Source of the DNA: Lachnospiraceae bacterium
Lineage (GTDB): Bacteria > Bacillota > Clostridia > Lachnospirales > Lachnospiraceae
Assembly (NCBI GenBank): GCA_016285575.1
Contig: JAEEQX010000014.1
Coordinates: 1 to 33,796, forward strand
Length of the DNA: 33,796 nt
Direction of reading: 5' to 3'
The notes beneath the pieces are model-generated. The model worked only from the letters and a program-made list of their open reading frames with translations. It was not told the DNA's origin and did no database searches. A program made the position numbers and the translations under genes. This document shows, in pieces, positions 16,366 to 24,286 of this stretch (position 1 is the first letter of the stretch; each line of letters opens with the position of its first letter).

Positions 16366-16374
16366 TGATATAAT
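16366..16374 (+). promoter_or_regulatory. Extended -10 promoter for azlC
   Basis: TG-A-TATAAT with TG at 16366-16367 and TATAAT at 16369-16374. A -35-like TTGTTA at 16343 is too far away (20 bases) for a standard spacer. The predicted leader is about 67 bases and contains a 6-bp inverted repeat, AAACAT/ATGTTT (16388-16407). Confidence 0.6.
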
Positions 16375-16447
16375 AAGCGAGGTTTGAAAACATCATTTAA
16401 AATGTTTATTCAAAACAGATTGAAATCATAGAGAGATCAACATATAC

Positions 16448-17179
16448 ATGAATAGTTTCAAGAAAGGATTTACAGACGGAATACCGATTGGACTCGGATA
16501 CCTGGCGGTATCTTTTTCATTCGGAATATTGGCAGTTGCAGGCGGACTTAATGTCTGGCAGGCAACTCTTATTTCGATGGCCAATTTAACGAGTGCCGGA
16601 CAGTTCGCAGGTCTTAATATTATGCTTGCGGGTGGCAGTGTAATCGAGATGATTATTTCACAGTTTGTAATCAACTTGAGATATTCATTGATGTCTATAT
16701 CGATGTCCCAGCATATAGATGAGAGTATGACTCTTCCTCGAAAACTATTCTATGGAGAGTTCCATACTGATGAAATATTTGCAGTTGGAATGGGTCGTCC
16801 AGGAAAGCTTGGACATAAATACTTTATGGGAGTTATCATTGCTCCTTATATTGGATGGGCGCTTGGAACATTCTTAGGAGCAGTGTGCGGAGAGATACTT
16901 CCTCCGATGATCGTCAGTGCGCTCGGAGTTGCATTATATGGCATGTTTATTGCCATCATCGTGCCTCCTATGAAGCATTCATGGAAGATAACCATAGTCG
17001 TAGCGATAGCAATTGCATTGTCATTATGCTTCGCATACATACCTTTCTTAAAAGGTGTATCATCAGGCTTTGCAATTATCATAAGCGCTGTTGTGGCATC
17101 ACTTTTCGGAGCCTTGGTTTTCCCTATCTCTGAGGAAAATAAAACTGATGTAAAAGATGATGTTGAAAAGAAGAAATAG
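16448..17179 (+). CDS. azlC: AzlC family branched-chain amino acid exporter, large subunit
   Basis: A 243-residue membrane protein of the AzlC family. The start FKKGFTDGIPIGLGYLAVSFSFGILA is the family signature, and the LTSAGQFAGLNIMLAGGS and INLRYSLMSISMSQ segments are also conserved. AzlC works with the small AzlD protein to export branched-chain amino acids and toxic analogues such as 4-azaleucine. An AGAGAG site lies about 11 bases before the ATG. azlD follows after 88 bases, more than usual for this pair, and the gap holds an imperfect palindrome. Confidence 0.94.
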   Translation: MNSFKKGFTDGIPIGLGYLAVSFSFGILAVAGGLNVWQATLISMANLTSAGQFAGLNIMLAGGSVIEMIISQFVINLRYSLMSISMSQHIDESMTLPRKLFYGEFHTDEIFAVGMGRPGKLGHKYFMGVIIAPYIGWALGTFLGAVCGEILPPMIVSALGVALYGMFIAIIVPPMKHSWKITIVVAIAIALSLCFAYIPFLKGVSSGFAIIISAVVASLFGALVFPISEENKTDVKDDVEKKK

Positions 17180-17191
17180 ATGAAAGAATAT

Positions 17192-17214
17192 TTGAATTAA
17201 TTTAATTAAGTCAA
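17192..17214. repeat. Imperfect 23-base palindrome between azlC and azlD
   Basis: The sequence from TTGA (17192-17195) to TCAA (17211-17214) is self-complementary at 10 of 11 base pairs around one central base. It has no G/C-rich stem or T-tract, so it is not a terminator. It could be a regulator site, but the DNA is very AT-rich and chance is possible. Confidence 0.4.
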
Positions 17215-17267
17215 ATTTAGATATATTTGAAAATATAAGACAATATTATTAGTGTAGTTTAAAGAAT

Positions 17268-17588
17268 ATGAACTGGTTGGAATTTTTAAAATACCTCGCT
17301 GTAATGGCGGGTGTCACATATTTAATAAGAGTATTGCCGTACGTGTTCATGCGTAAGGAAGTTAAGAACAGATTCTTCAAGTCTTTCCTTGCGTATGTTC
17401 CATACACTGTTTTGGCAGCAATGACCATTCCTGCAATCTTTTCAGCAACAGGAAATATTTACAGTGCAATCGCGGGACTTCTCGTTGCGGTGTTGGTAGC
17501 TCTTTTTGAAAAAGGATTACTCGTGGTGGCGTTATCATCTTGTGTAACAGTACTTCTCGTTGAGATTATTATAAAATTTATAAGATAA
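17268..17588 (+). CDS. azlD: AzlD family branched-chain amino acid exporter, small subunit
   Basis: A 106-residue protein with four hydrophobic helices, the usual size for AzlD. The beginning, with VMAGVTYLIRVLPYVFMRK, is the family signature, followed by YVPYTVLAAMTIPAIF. It pairs with AzlC in the membrane. The ribosome site is weak (only AAAG close to the ATG at 17268), which may lower its translation or mean coupling to azlC is lost across the 88-base gap. Confidence 0.92.
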   Translation: MNWLEFLKYLAVMAGVTYLIRVLPYVFMRKEVKNRFFKSFLAYVPYTVLAAMTIPAIFSATGNIYSAIAGLLVAVLVALFEKGLLVVALSSCVTVLLVEIIIKFIR

Positions 17589-17644
17589 ACCTGAATTAAT
17601 GAAAGATATGGATTAAAGCAAAAGAATATATATTGAGAGGTTAT

Positions 17645-18364
17645 ATGCAAAACAATTACGAAAAAGAACAACCTATTTTACCGAGCTTATGTGACTACAA
17701 TGCGGAGCTTTCGTTATCGAATACGGCGAAGCTTTTCATGGATATGGCCATGTATCATGCAGAGATGCTTGGTATAGGTTTCACTGGCTTTAAGGAGCGA
17801 GGCCTCTTTTGGGTGGCAGTAAAAACCAAGATAAAGGTTTTTAGAAAAGCCAAGATGGCAACTATGGTTAAGATATCTACTTGGCCGGAAGAAGCGGGCA
17901 CAGTCAGATGCAACCGTGATTATGAGATATCTGATGAAGAAGGCGTGATGGCGATTGGCAAGACAGAGTGGGGAGTAATTGACGCGAACACACATCTTCC
18001 TCAAAAGACAAAGGATGTATATCCTGCAGATCTCGTTGTATTGGAGAAGAAATGTTATCCCGAACCATTCGCAAAATTAACCGGCAACTTCGAGGGAGAA
18101 CTCATTGGTACATATACCGTAAGGAGTGTTGATACGGATTACGGAAGACATATGAACAATACAGCTTATATATCTGCTATTGAGGGACTCTTTGATAGTG
18201 AGGAACTAAGTAAGAAAGCGTTCAGTGAACTTGAGATACATTATAAGAGTCCTTGTTTTGAAGGAGAGACAATTTCATTCTACGGTATAGAGAATGACGG
18301 ATATCTTGAGATTAAAGCAGTAAACAAGGAAGACAAGATCATTGTTTTAGCAAGGCTGAAATAA
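17645..18364 (+). CDS. Acyl-ACP thioesterase
   Basis: A 239-residue double hot-dog protein of the bacterial acyl-ACP thioesterase family (related to plant FatA/FatB), which releases fatty acids from acyl carrier protein. The first hot-dog holds AMYHAEMLG and GLFWVAVKTKIKVFRKAKM. The second begins with the active-site segment DTDYGRHMNNTAYI (Asp163, Asp165, His169, Asn172), matching the Asp/Asn-His pattern of the family. The conserved YKSPCFEGETI follows. ATG 17645 is used because GAGAGG lies five bases upstream; the alternative TTG 17633 has no site. It follows azlD by 56 bases and may share its transcript. A link between branched-chain amino acids and branched fatty acids is conceivable but unproven. 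Confidence 0.88.
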   Translation: MQNNYEKEQPILPSLCDYNAELSLSNTAKLFMDMAMYHAEMLGIGFTGFKERGLFWVAVKTKIKVFRKAKMATMVKISTWPEEAGTVRCNRDYEISDEEGVMAIGKTEWGVIDANTHLPQKTKDVYPADLVVLEKKCYPEPFAKLTGNFEGELIGTYTVRSVDTDYGRHMNNTAYISAIEGLFDSEELSKKAFSELEIHYKSPCFEGETISFYGIENDGYLEIKAVNKEDKIIVLARLK

Positions 18365-18445
18365 CTAATTATTTTAGTAATAATCTCTAATAAATAGTTC
18401 CATAGTAGTGATAATGAAAAACAATAAAAGAAAAAACATAAGAAA

Positions 18446-18482
18446 AGCGTACCCCGTCAGCAAGGGTACGCTATATTTTTTG
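18446..18482. terminator. Bidirectional terminator between convergent genes
   Basis: Arms AGCGTACCC (18446-18454) and GGGTACGCT (18464-18472) pair perfectly around a nine-base loop. A T-run follows on the + strand and A-rich DNA precedes it. It lies between the thioesterase gene and the convergent DUF6033 gene and can serve both. Confidence 0.9.
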
Positions 18483-18515
18483 TTATTACTAAAAAGGATT
18501 ATTTCCTACGTAAAA

Positions 18516-19262
18516 CTATGCTGTAAAGTCGAAATTGGTTCCAACGGCCGCGTTGTTAGGTGCAACGTCGTCCCAATTAAGATTCTTAATCTTTTCAAGT
18601 AATTCGTGAATATTGGATGCTTCGATTCTGACAGATTTTTCAACCGGTTCGTCGAAAGGATCAGCTTCTTCTGCTATCTCCTCAAGTCTCTCCTCGGCTT
18701 CTTTCTTCTCTGCCTTAGCTTCTTCGGCTTTCTTTTCCTCTTTTACTTTTTCACGATGCTTTTCAAGATATTCTTTCTGAGCATCGGACAGCTTGTTGAG
18801 GTCTGCGAAAAGTGTTGCCTTGCCGTCTGCATCCACCATAACACCGTATTTTGATACTACGGTGTATCCGCCCTTGGATTCGAATGACTGGCTCATATCG
18901 TACTGTTCATTGATATTGTCAGTTACGCCGATAGCAGTCTCGATCTGTGACAGATACTCTTTTTCAAACTGTTCGTCAGATGCCATCTTTTCGATTTCAT
19001 CCGTCGTCAAGAGCACCGAATACTCTCTCGTATACTGAGAAAGCACCTGCTTCGCTTCGTCGCCTGTATCGCTGTCAGCCACCATAAAGTCGACATTGGT
19101 GTAAGTACTGCGAAGCTTGTTTAATAACTTTTGCGCTTTTTCGGATAGCCCGGATTCTTTTTTCTCATTGATGTATCCGACATTGGCGCTTTTTTCCTTA
19201 CTCTCAGTCTTGGCTGTAGAGTAGGAGTTAATTGATTGTTGATAGTCGCCTACTTTAACCAT
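18516..19262 (-). CDS. DUF6033 family protein, cytosolic, charged coiled coil
   Basis: The only clear - strand gene. The 248-residue product has no signal peptide or membrane segment. The start is Ser/Lys-rich and low in complexity, a globular middle covers about residues 40-165 (SEKAQKLLNKLRSTYTNVDFMVADSD, then YGVMVDADGKATLFADLN), and a Lys/Glu/Ala coiled coil spans 168-205. The end is short, with IHELLEKIKNLNWDD. I recognise it as the DUF6033 type found in Lachnospiraceae; no function is known to me. A near-perfect ribosome site, GGAGGG (19269-19274 on the complement), is six bases from the ATG, so it should be well translated. It is monocistronic and shares the terminator at 18446. Confidence 0.78.
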   Translation of the reverse strand: MVKVGDYQQSINSYSTAKTESKEKSANVGYINEKKESGLSEKAQKLLNKLRSTYTNVDFMVADSDTGDEAKQVLSQYTREYSVLLTTDEIEKMASDEQFEKEYLSQIETAIGVTDNINEQYDMSQSFESKGGYTVVSKYGVMVDADGKATLFADLNKLSDAQKEYLEKHREKVKEEKKAEEAKAEKKEAEERLEEIAEEADPFDEPVEKSVRIEASNIHELLEKIKNLNWDDVAPNNAAVGTNFDFTA

Positions 19263-19287
19263 ACTAAACCCTCCTTGTTTAATCTAA

Positions 19288-19353
19288 TAACAAATCCTTT
19301 TGTTACGTAAGGCTCATGCTGACACTAAACCTTATCTATTATATCGGATATAA
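19288..19353 (-). promoter_or_regulatory. Promoter and leader hairpin of the DUF6033 gene
   Basis: Read on the - strand, a perfect TATAAT (complement of 19338-19343) lies within a 15-base palindrome, TTATATC-G-GATATAA (19339-19353). TTGTTA (19365-19370) is 21 bases upstream, too far for a good -35. In the predicted leader, TAACAAA and TTTGTTA (19288-19294, 19299-19305) form a 7-bp inverted repeat with a four-base loop, about 25 bases before the start codon. The palindrome over the -10 is a plausible repressor site. Confidence 0.5.
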
Positions 19354-19372
19354 AAAAGGAAGATTAACAAGG

Positions 19373-19413
19373 TTGTAATTGTGAAAAGTTACAAAGAATC
19401 TGTTAATTCTTTG
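19373..19413. promoter_or_regulatory. Two adjacent interrupted palindromes upstream of the PfoR-like gene
   Basis: TTGTAA-N10-TTACAA occupies 19373-19394 and CAAAGAAT-N6-ATTCTTTG occupies 19392-19413. Both are perfect and 22 bases long. The second ends nine bases before the -35 of the + strand promoter, a position typical of an activator site. They also lie upstream of the divergent - strand gene, so they may control both. Confidence 0.55.
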
Positions 19414-19422
19414 GAAAATAGT

Positions 19423-19451
19423 TTGACAAAGAGGGCTTTCAATGATATTTT
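19423..19451 (+). promoter_or_regulatory. Promoter of the PfoR-like gene
   Basis: Consensus TTGACA (19423-19428), 17-base spacer, TATTTT (19446-19451) with an extended TG at 19443-19444. Transcription should start near 19458, giving a leader of about 45 bases. Confidence 0.8.
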
Positions 19452-19502
19452 TAGTTGAAAATATTTTTAATCTGATAACTGAAGTTAACGAAAGGTGCGG
19501 AA

Positions 19503-20564
19503 ATGAAGAAGTTTAAGGATTTTTTAAAAGAGTTTTTTATTGATGGTTTAAGTGGTATGGCAACAGGTCTGTTTGCCACATTGATAATCGGTACGATTAT
19601 CATTCAGTTTAGTCTCATTATTCCCGGAGCAGTTGGCAATTATGTTTTGCTTGCAGGTAAGGTAGCTCAGATGCTTACCGGTGCAGGTGTTGGATGCGGT
19701 GTAGCTGTTAAGCTTAAAGCTAAGCCTCTTACAGTTCTCTCGGCAGCAGTTGCAGGTATGATTGGTGCTTTTGCATCTAAGATTCTTGCAGGCACGGTAC
19801 TTGTTGATGGCGCTATGACTCTAGTTGGTCCCGGCGAACCTCTTGGAGCTTTCCTCGCAGCTATTTCTGCAGTATATCTTGGAAAAGTAGTAGCAGGTAA
19901 GACTAAGTTAGATATTCTTGTAACTCCCCTTTGTCTTATTACAGCAGGTGCAGCAGTTGGTCTTGTACTTGGACCACCCATCTCCGGATTCATGACATTT
20001 GTCGGAGATATGATTAAGTATGGTACACAGCAGGCTCCCTTCTTAATGGGTATTATAGTATCAGTGCTTATGGGTATTGCTCTTACTCTTCCCATCAGCT
20101 CAGCTGCTATTGCGGTTATACTTGGATTATCCGGTATCGCAGCAGGTGCTGCTACAGTAGGTTGTTGTGCCAACATGGTTGGATTCGCTATTGCAAGTTT
20201 TAAGGATAATAAGTGGAATGGCCTTTTTGCACAGGGACTTGGAACAAGTATGCTTCAGATGCCCAACATTGTTAAGAAGCCCATCATCTGGATTCCTGCA
20301 ATCGTAGCAAGTGCAATATTGGGACCTATTTCAACAATGGTATTCGGCTTTGAAAACAATCCCACAGGTGCAGGTATGGGAACTGCAGGTTTAGTAGGAC
20401 CTATCAACGCATTTCAGGTGATGACAGAAAACGGAAGCCCGGTATGGCTTGTACTTATTGAGATAGCACTTCTTTGCTTCATCCTTCCCGGAGTTATCTC
20501 ATGGCTTGTTTCATTACTTATGAGAAAACTTGGCTGGATTAAAGACGGAGATATGAAGATCTAA
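19503..20564 (+). CDS. PTS EIIC_2 / PfoR family membrane protein
   Basis: A 353-residue integral membrane protein with about nine or ten helices and many Gly/Ala-rich segments. The start FKDFLKEFFIDGLSGMATGLFATLIIGTI and the middle part GAGVGCGVAVKLKAKPLTVLS are typical of the PTS_EIIC_2 family. That family includes PfoR, linked to perfringolysin O expression in Clostridium perfringens. No EIIA or EIIB domain is fused or nearby, so sugar phosphorylation by the normal PTS route is not supported. It may be a transporter or sensor of an unknown small molecule. It has its own promoter and terminator. The gene is rich in GCA/GGT codons and looks well expressed. Confidence 0.85.
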   Translation: MKKFKDFLKEFFIDGLSGMATGLFATLIIGTIIIQFSLIIPGAVGNYVLLAGKVAQMLTGAGVGCGVAVKLKAKPLTVLSAAVAGMIGAFASKILAGTVLVDGAMTLVGPGEPLGAFLAAISAVYLGKVVAGKTKLDILVTPLCLITAGAAVGLVLGPPISGFMTFVGDMIKYGTQQAPFLMGIIVSVLMGIALTLPISSAAIAVILGLSGIAAGAATVGCCANMVGFAIASFKDNKWNGLFAQGLGTSMLQMPNIVKKPIIWIPAIVASAILGPISTMVFGFENNPTGAGMGTAGLVGPINAFQVMTENGSPVWLVLIEIALLCFILPGVISWLVSLLMRKLGWIKDGDMKI

Positions 20565-20597
20565 TTATTCGTTTTAGACGTATAAAAGACAATATAA

Positions 20598-20637
20598 AAG
20601 CCCTTCGAACCACATTGGTTTGGAGGGCTTATTCTTT
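20598..20637 (+). terminator. Intrinsic terminator after the PfoR-like gene
   Basis: A 14-bp stem (20598-20611 with 20617-20630), including two G-T pairs, has outer arms AAGCCCT and AGGGCTT, a five-base loop and a following TTATTCTTTT. Its T-tract touches the -35 of the next promoter at 20637. Confidence 0.9.
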
Positions 20638-20665
20638 TGACTTAGAACGAGGGATAGCGTATTAT
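20637..20665 (+). promoter_or_regulatory. Promoter of the heterodimeric ABC exporter genes
   Basis: TTGACT (20637-20642), 17-base spacer, TATTAT (20660-20665). Transcription is predicted at about 20671-20673, at the start codon itself. The only Shine-Dalgarno-like string, GAGGGA (20649-20654), is inside the spacer and would not be in this transcript. Confidence 0.7.
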
Positions 20666-20669
20666 ATGT

Positions 20670-22460
20670 ATGATGAAAAAAAGACTATTGGCATATATAA
20701 AACCATATATTAAAGAGAGCATCCTCGGTCCTTTATTCAAACTGACCGAGGCAACTTTTGAATTGCTCGTTCCACTCGTTATAGCCAATATTATTTCTAA
20801 CGGAATAGGTCATAATGATAAGGTATATATTATTAAGATGGGCGGAGTATTATTGTTACTTGCAGCCATCGGCCTTACATGCGCCATCACTGCTCAGTAT
20901 TTTGCCGCTAAGGCAGCGACAGGATTTGCTGCGACCGTTCGTGAAGAGATATTCAAAAATATCCAGCGCAGGTCTTTTGGTGAACTTGAAAAGTATGGAA
21001 CATCCACACTTATCACCAGAATCACATCCGATGTCAATCAATTACAGACAGGAGTTAATCTTTTCCTTCGTCTCTTTTTAAGATCGCCTTTCATCGTATT
21101 CGGAGCCGTAATCATGGCATTCATCGTTGATGTAAAGGGTGCGCTTATATTCACAGTCTGTGTACCGCTTCTTTTTATAGTTGTATTCGCGGTTCTTCTA
21201 AAAAGTATTCCTCTATATAAAAAAGTACAACAGTCTCTCGATACTGTAACAATAAAAACCAGAGAAAACTTAAGCGGCGTTAGAGTCATCAGAGCATTCA
21301 ACTGCGATGATGAAGAAACAGAGTCTTTTGAAAAAAATGTTACAGCGCTAAAAGTGATTCAGCTGGCAGCAGGCAGAGTAACTGCATTTATGAATCCTGC
21401 AACATTTTTGATAGTTAATGTATCAACACTTGCAGTTTTATATTTTGGCGCTGGCGAAGTATATACAGGTGCGATAGAACGAGGCGCATTGGTTGCACTT
21501 CTTAACTACATGGCGCAGATATTAGTTGAACTTATAAAGCTTGCCAATCTTATTATCACTATGACCAAGTCTGTTGCGTGTGCCGACAGAATCTCGGAGA
21601 TGCTTTTTGAAAATGACGAGTCTGCGACCGTGTACGATGACAAGGAAGAGAATAAAAACTTAGCAAAAGAAAAAACAGATAGAATAGAAAACATCATTTT
21701 CAATAAAGTTGATTTTGCATACCCGGGTTCAGGTAAAGAATCGTTAAAAGATATTTCATTTGAAGCTAAAAAGGGAGAGATAATCGGAATCATTGGTGGT
21801 ACGGGTTCTGGTAAGACTACACTTATTAATCTTATTTGTGGATACTATTTAGCGACCAACGGAGAGATTGATGTTAATGGTAAGAATATAGTTGATTCAT
21901 CGACACAACAGGATGACAAAAATGTTGCGATGAGAATGACGAAATTCATGAGAGACTATATTGGAATAGTTCCTCAAACCGCACTCCTTTTTTCAGGCAC
22001 AATAGAAGACAATCTAAAGTGGGGTAAAAAAGATGCTTCCAATGATGAAATGGATACTGCTCTTAAGAGAGCATGTGCATATGATTTTGTGTATCAAAAA
22101 GAAGGTGCTCTTAAGGCAGAAGTAACTGAAGGCGGCAAGAACTTCTCCGGAGGCCAGAGACAGAGATTATGCATCGCAAGAGCATTTGTTAAGGAGCCTG
22201 AGATACTGATTCTTGATGATTCTACATCCGCACTTGATTACGTTACAGAGAAGAAGGTTAGAGCGGGTATCAGAGAATTAGCAAAAGATTCCATATGCTT
22301 TATAGTATCACAAAGAGCAGCGAGCATTATGGATGCAGACAAGATTCTCGTTCTTGATGACGGGGAACTTGCAGGACTAGGCAAGCATGAAGAACTAATC
22401 AAAACATGTGAGGCATACAGGGAAATCTACAAGTCGCAGTTCCCTGAGGAAGCTATATAA
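20670..22460 (+). CDS. ABC exporter half-transporter with degenerate ATP site (BmrC/TM287-like)
   Basis: A 596-residue fusion of a six-helix transmembrane domain (about 1-310) and an ATPase domain. Walker A GGTGSGKT (376-383) and signature FSGGQRQRLCIARA are normal. The catalytic glutamate after Walker B is Asp517 (LILDDSTSALD), and the switch histidine is Gln548 (VSQRAAS). Exactly these changes mark the degenerate subunit of heterodimeric exporters such as BmrCD, LmrCD and TM287/288, and the next gene has the matching features. The ATPase domain also carries an insert after residue 410 (VDSSTQQDDKNVAMRMTK). The start is ATG 20670 or the adjacent ATG 20673; see the promoter entry for the probable leaderless start. 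Likely a multidrug or peptide exporter. Confidence 0.93.
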   Translation: MMKKRLLAYIKPYIKESILGPLFKLTEATFELLVPLVIANIISNGIGHNDKVYIIKMGGVLLLLAAIGLTCAITAQYFAAKAATGFAATVREEIFKNIQRRSFGELEKYGTSTLITRITSDVNQLQTGVNLFLRLFLRSPFIVFGAVIMAFIVDVKGALIFTVCVPLLFIVVFAVLLKSIPLYKKVQQSLDTVTIKTRENLSGVRVIRAFNCDDEETESFEKNVTALKVIQLAAGRVTAFMNPATFLIVNVSTLAVLYFGAGEVYTGAIERGALVALLNYMAQILVELIKLANLIITMTKSVACADRISEMLFENDESATVYDDKEENKNLAKEKTDRIENIIFNKVDFAYPGSGKESLKDISFEAKKGEIIGIIGGTGSGKTTLINLICGYYLATNGEIDVNGKNIVDSSTQQDDKNVAMRMTKFMRDYIGIVPQTALLFSGTIEDNLKWGKKDASNDEMDTALKRACAYDFVYQKEGALKAEVTEGGKNFSGGQRQRLCIARAFVKEPEILILDDSTSALDYVTEKKVRAGIRELAKDSICFIVSQRAASIMDADKILVLDDGELAGLGKHEELIKTCEAYREIYKSQFPEEAI

Positions 22461-22470
22461 AGATATAAAG

Positions 22471-24225
22471 ATGAAAGATAAGACCACGTTTTCATTCTTA
22501 ATTAAATACGTGTTCAAAAAGTGGTTTCTGCTTGCCACGAGTATTATCTGTGCGCTCGTGACAGTGGTTGGATCGCTTTATATTCCTATACTCTCCGGAC
22601 ATGGAATTGATCTTGTGATTGAAAAGGGAAGAGTTGATTTCGATAGTCTTAAATTGATTATCTTCCAGGCTCTTATAGTTATCGCGATTACAATTGTAGC
22701 TCAACTTTTGTTAAGTCTATCCAATAACAGATTAACAAGTTCAGTTGTGTACGAGATCAGAAAAGATATTATGGCTAAGATTCATAAGCTTCCGATATCG
22801 TATATCGATTCGCATAAAAACGGTGATACTGTATCGAGAATGATAGCTGATGTTGAGACGCTATCAGACGGATTGCTTATGGGATTCACTCAAGTATTCA
22901 CAGGTGTTCTTACAATACTTGGAACACTTGCATTTATGCTTGTAATGAATTGGAAGATTACTTTGGTAGTTGTATTGGTTACTCCTCTTTCGTTCTTTGT
23001 TGCAGGATTTGTATCCAAGAAAACATACTCATTATTTGAAGTTCAGACAAAAGAGAGAAGTACTCAGGTTTCATTCATTAACGAGATGGTATCCGGTCAA
23101 AAGGTCGTTAGAGCATTCGCTAAAGAAGAGGATAATCTAAATAAGTTCGTAGATATGAATAATGCATTAAAAGATGCGTCTCTTAAGGCAACCTTTTTCT
23201 CGTCGTTAACTAATCCATCAACCAGATTCGTCAACTCGCTTGTTTATGCGATGGTAGCTATATTCGGAGGAATATCCATTATAGTAACGGGTGGATTAAG
23301 TGTCGGTGAATTGACCATCTTTTTATCATATGCCAATCAGTACACTAAGCCTTTTAATGAGATATCGGGAGTACTCACAGAGTTTCAAAATGCATTGGCA
23401 TGCGCTGACAGGATAAAAGAATTGTTATCTGAAAAAGAGATCGAAGAAAAAGAAGATGCCAAGACTGAGAAAAAAGAAAACTTTGAAGTAATAGATTTTA
23501 AAGAGATCAGTTTTTCGTATGTTCCTACACAAAAACTTATAGAGCATTTTTCGCTTGAGGTTTTAAGAGGAAAAAGAGTTGCGATAGTTGGACCGACAGG
23601 ATGCGGAAAGACAACACTTATTAATCTTTTGATGCGCTTTTACGATGTCAATTCCGGAGAGATAATGATGGATGATGAAAACATCAAGGATTATACGCGA
23701 CAGGCATACAGAGAAAACTTCGGAATGGTCCTTCAGGAGACATGGCTTAGAAAAGGAAGTATCAGATATAATGTCACACTTGGGCAGGACTTTAGTGATG
23801 AAGAAGTGATAGAGGCTTGTAAGAAATGTCATGCTCATAGTTTTATTATGAGAATGCCTAATGGGTATGATACCGAGATTACAGAAGACGGTGGAAACCT
23901 CTCCAATGGCCAGAAGCAGCTTTTGTGTATTGCAAGAGTTATGCTTATGAATCCTCCGATATTAATACTTGACGAAGCGACAAGTTCAATAGATACTCGC
24001 ACTGAACTAAAGGTGCAGGATGCTTTTGCCTCACTTATGAAAGGTAAGACAAGTTTTATAGTTGCACATCGCTTATCGACTATCAAGAATGCAGATGTTA
24101 TACTTGTGATGAAAGACGGCAATATCATCGAACAGGGTAACCATGATGAACTCATACAAAAAGGAGGCTTTTATAAAGAGCTGTATGAGAGTCAGTGGGC
24201 TGATGATGTTAAGAATGCTATTTAG
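22471..24225 (+). CDS. ABC exporter half-transporter with canonical catalytic residues (BmrD/TM288-like)
   Basis: A 584-residue fusion of six transmembrane helices and an ATPase domain, partner of the preceding gene. Walker A GPTGCGKT (374-381), Walker B LILDEATSSID with the catalytic Glu502, and switch His533 (VAHRLS) are all intact. The signature is LSNGQ (477-481) instead of LSGGQ. In a heterodimer this altered signature pairs with the partner's degenerate Walker site, so one site hydrolyses ATP and the other mainly binds it. ATG 22471 is chosen because the longer GTG start (22408) overlaps the previous gene and adds residues unlike the family. The ribosome site is poor, so translation may be coupled to the gene that ends ten bases upstream. 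Confidence 0.93.
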   Translation: MKDKTTFSFLIKYVFKKWFLLATSIICALVTVVGSLYIPILSGHGIDLVIEKGRVDFDSLKLIIFQALIVIAITIVAQLLLSLSNNRLTSSVVYEIRKDIMAKIHKLPISYIDSHKNGDTVSRMIADVETLSDGLLMGFTQVFTGVLTILGTLAFMLVMNWKITLVVVLVTPLSFFVAGFVSKKTYSLFEVQTKERSTQVSFINEMVSGQKVVRAFAKEEDNLNKFVDMNNALKDASLKATFFSSLTNPSTRFVNSLVYAMVAIFGGISIIVTGGLSVGELTIFLSYANQYTKPFNEISGVLTEFQNALACADRIKELLSEKEIEEKEDAKTEKKENFEVIDFKEISFSYVPTQKLIEHFSLEVLRGKRVAIVGPTGCGKTTLINLLMRFYDVNSGEIMMDDENIKDYTRQAYRENFGMVLQETWLRKGSIRYNVTLGQDFSDEEVIEACKKCHAHSFIMRMPNGYDTEITEDGGNLSNGQKQLLCIARVMLMNPPILILDEATSSIDTRTELKVQDAFASLMKGKTSFIVAHRLSTIKNADVILVMKDGNIIEQGNHDELIQKGGFYKELYESQWADDVKNAI

Positions 24226-24286
24226 TCAATGGGGCGGATTATATATAGTAATAGAAAATGAAAGGTATGTAAAAGGAGATATAAAA

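Noticed and set aside
19667..20176. A 169-codon open frame on the - strand inside the PfoR-like gene
   Set aside because: It lies fully antisense to a well-supported membrane protein gene and has no ribosome site. The product is Pro/Thr/Ala-rich as expected from the reverse complement of Gly/Ala-rich codons.
19503..20564. PfoR-like gene as a toxin regulator
   Set aside because: The family link to perfringolysin expression is by name only. No cytolysin gene is nearby, and the sequence shows just an EIIC-like membrane protein.
22408..22470. GTG start of the second ABC half-transporter inside the first
   Set aside because: The added residues (RHTGKSTSRSSLRK) do not fit the family and are simply the +1 frame of the upstream gene; ATG 22471 fits the normal domain start.
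24143..24286. Extended start of the lipoprotein gene
   Set aside because: The 48 extra residues overlap the ABC gene in another frame. The internal ATG 24287 has a strong ribosome site and begins a proper lipoprotein signal peptide.
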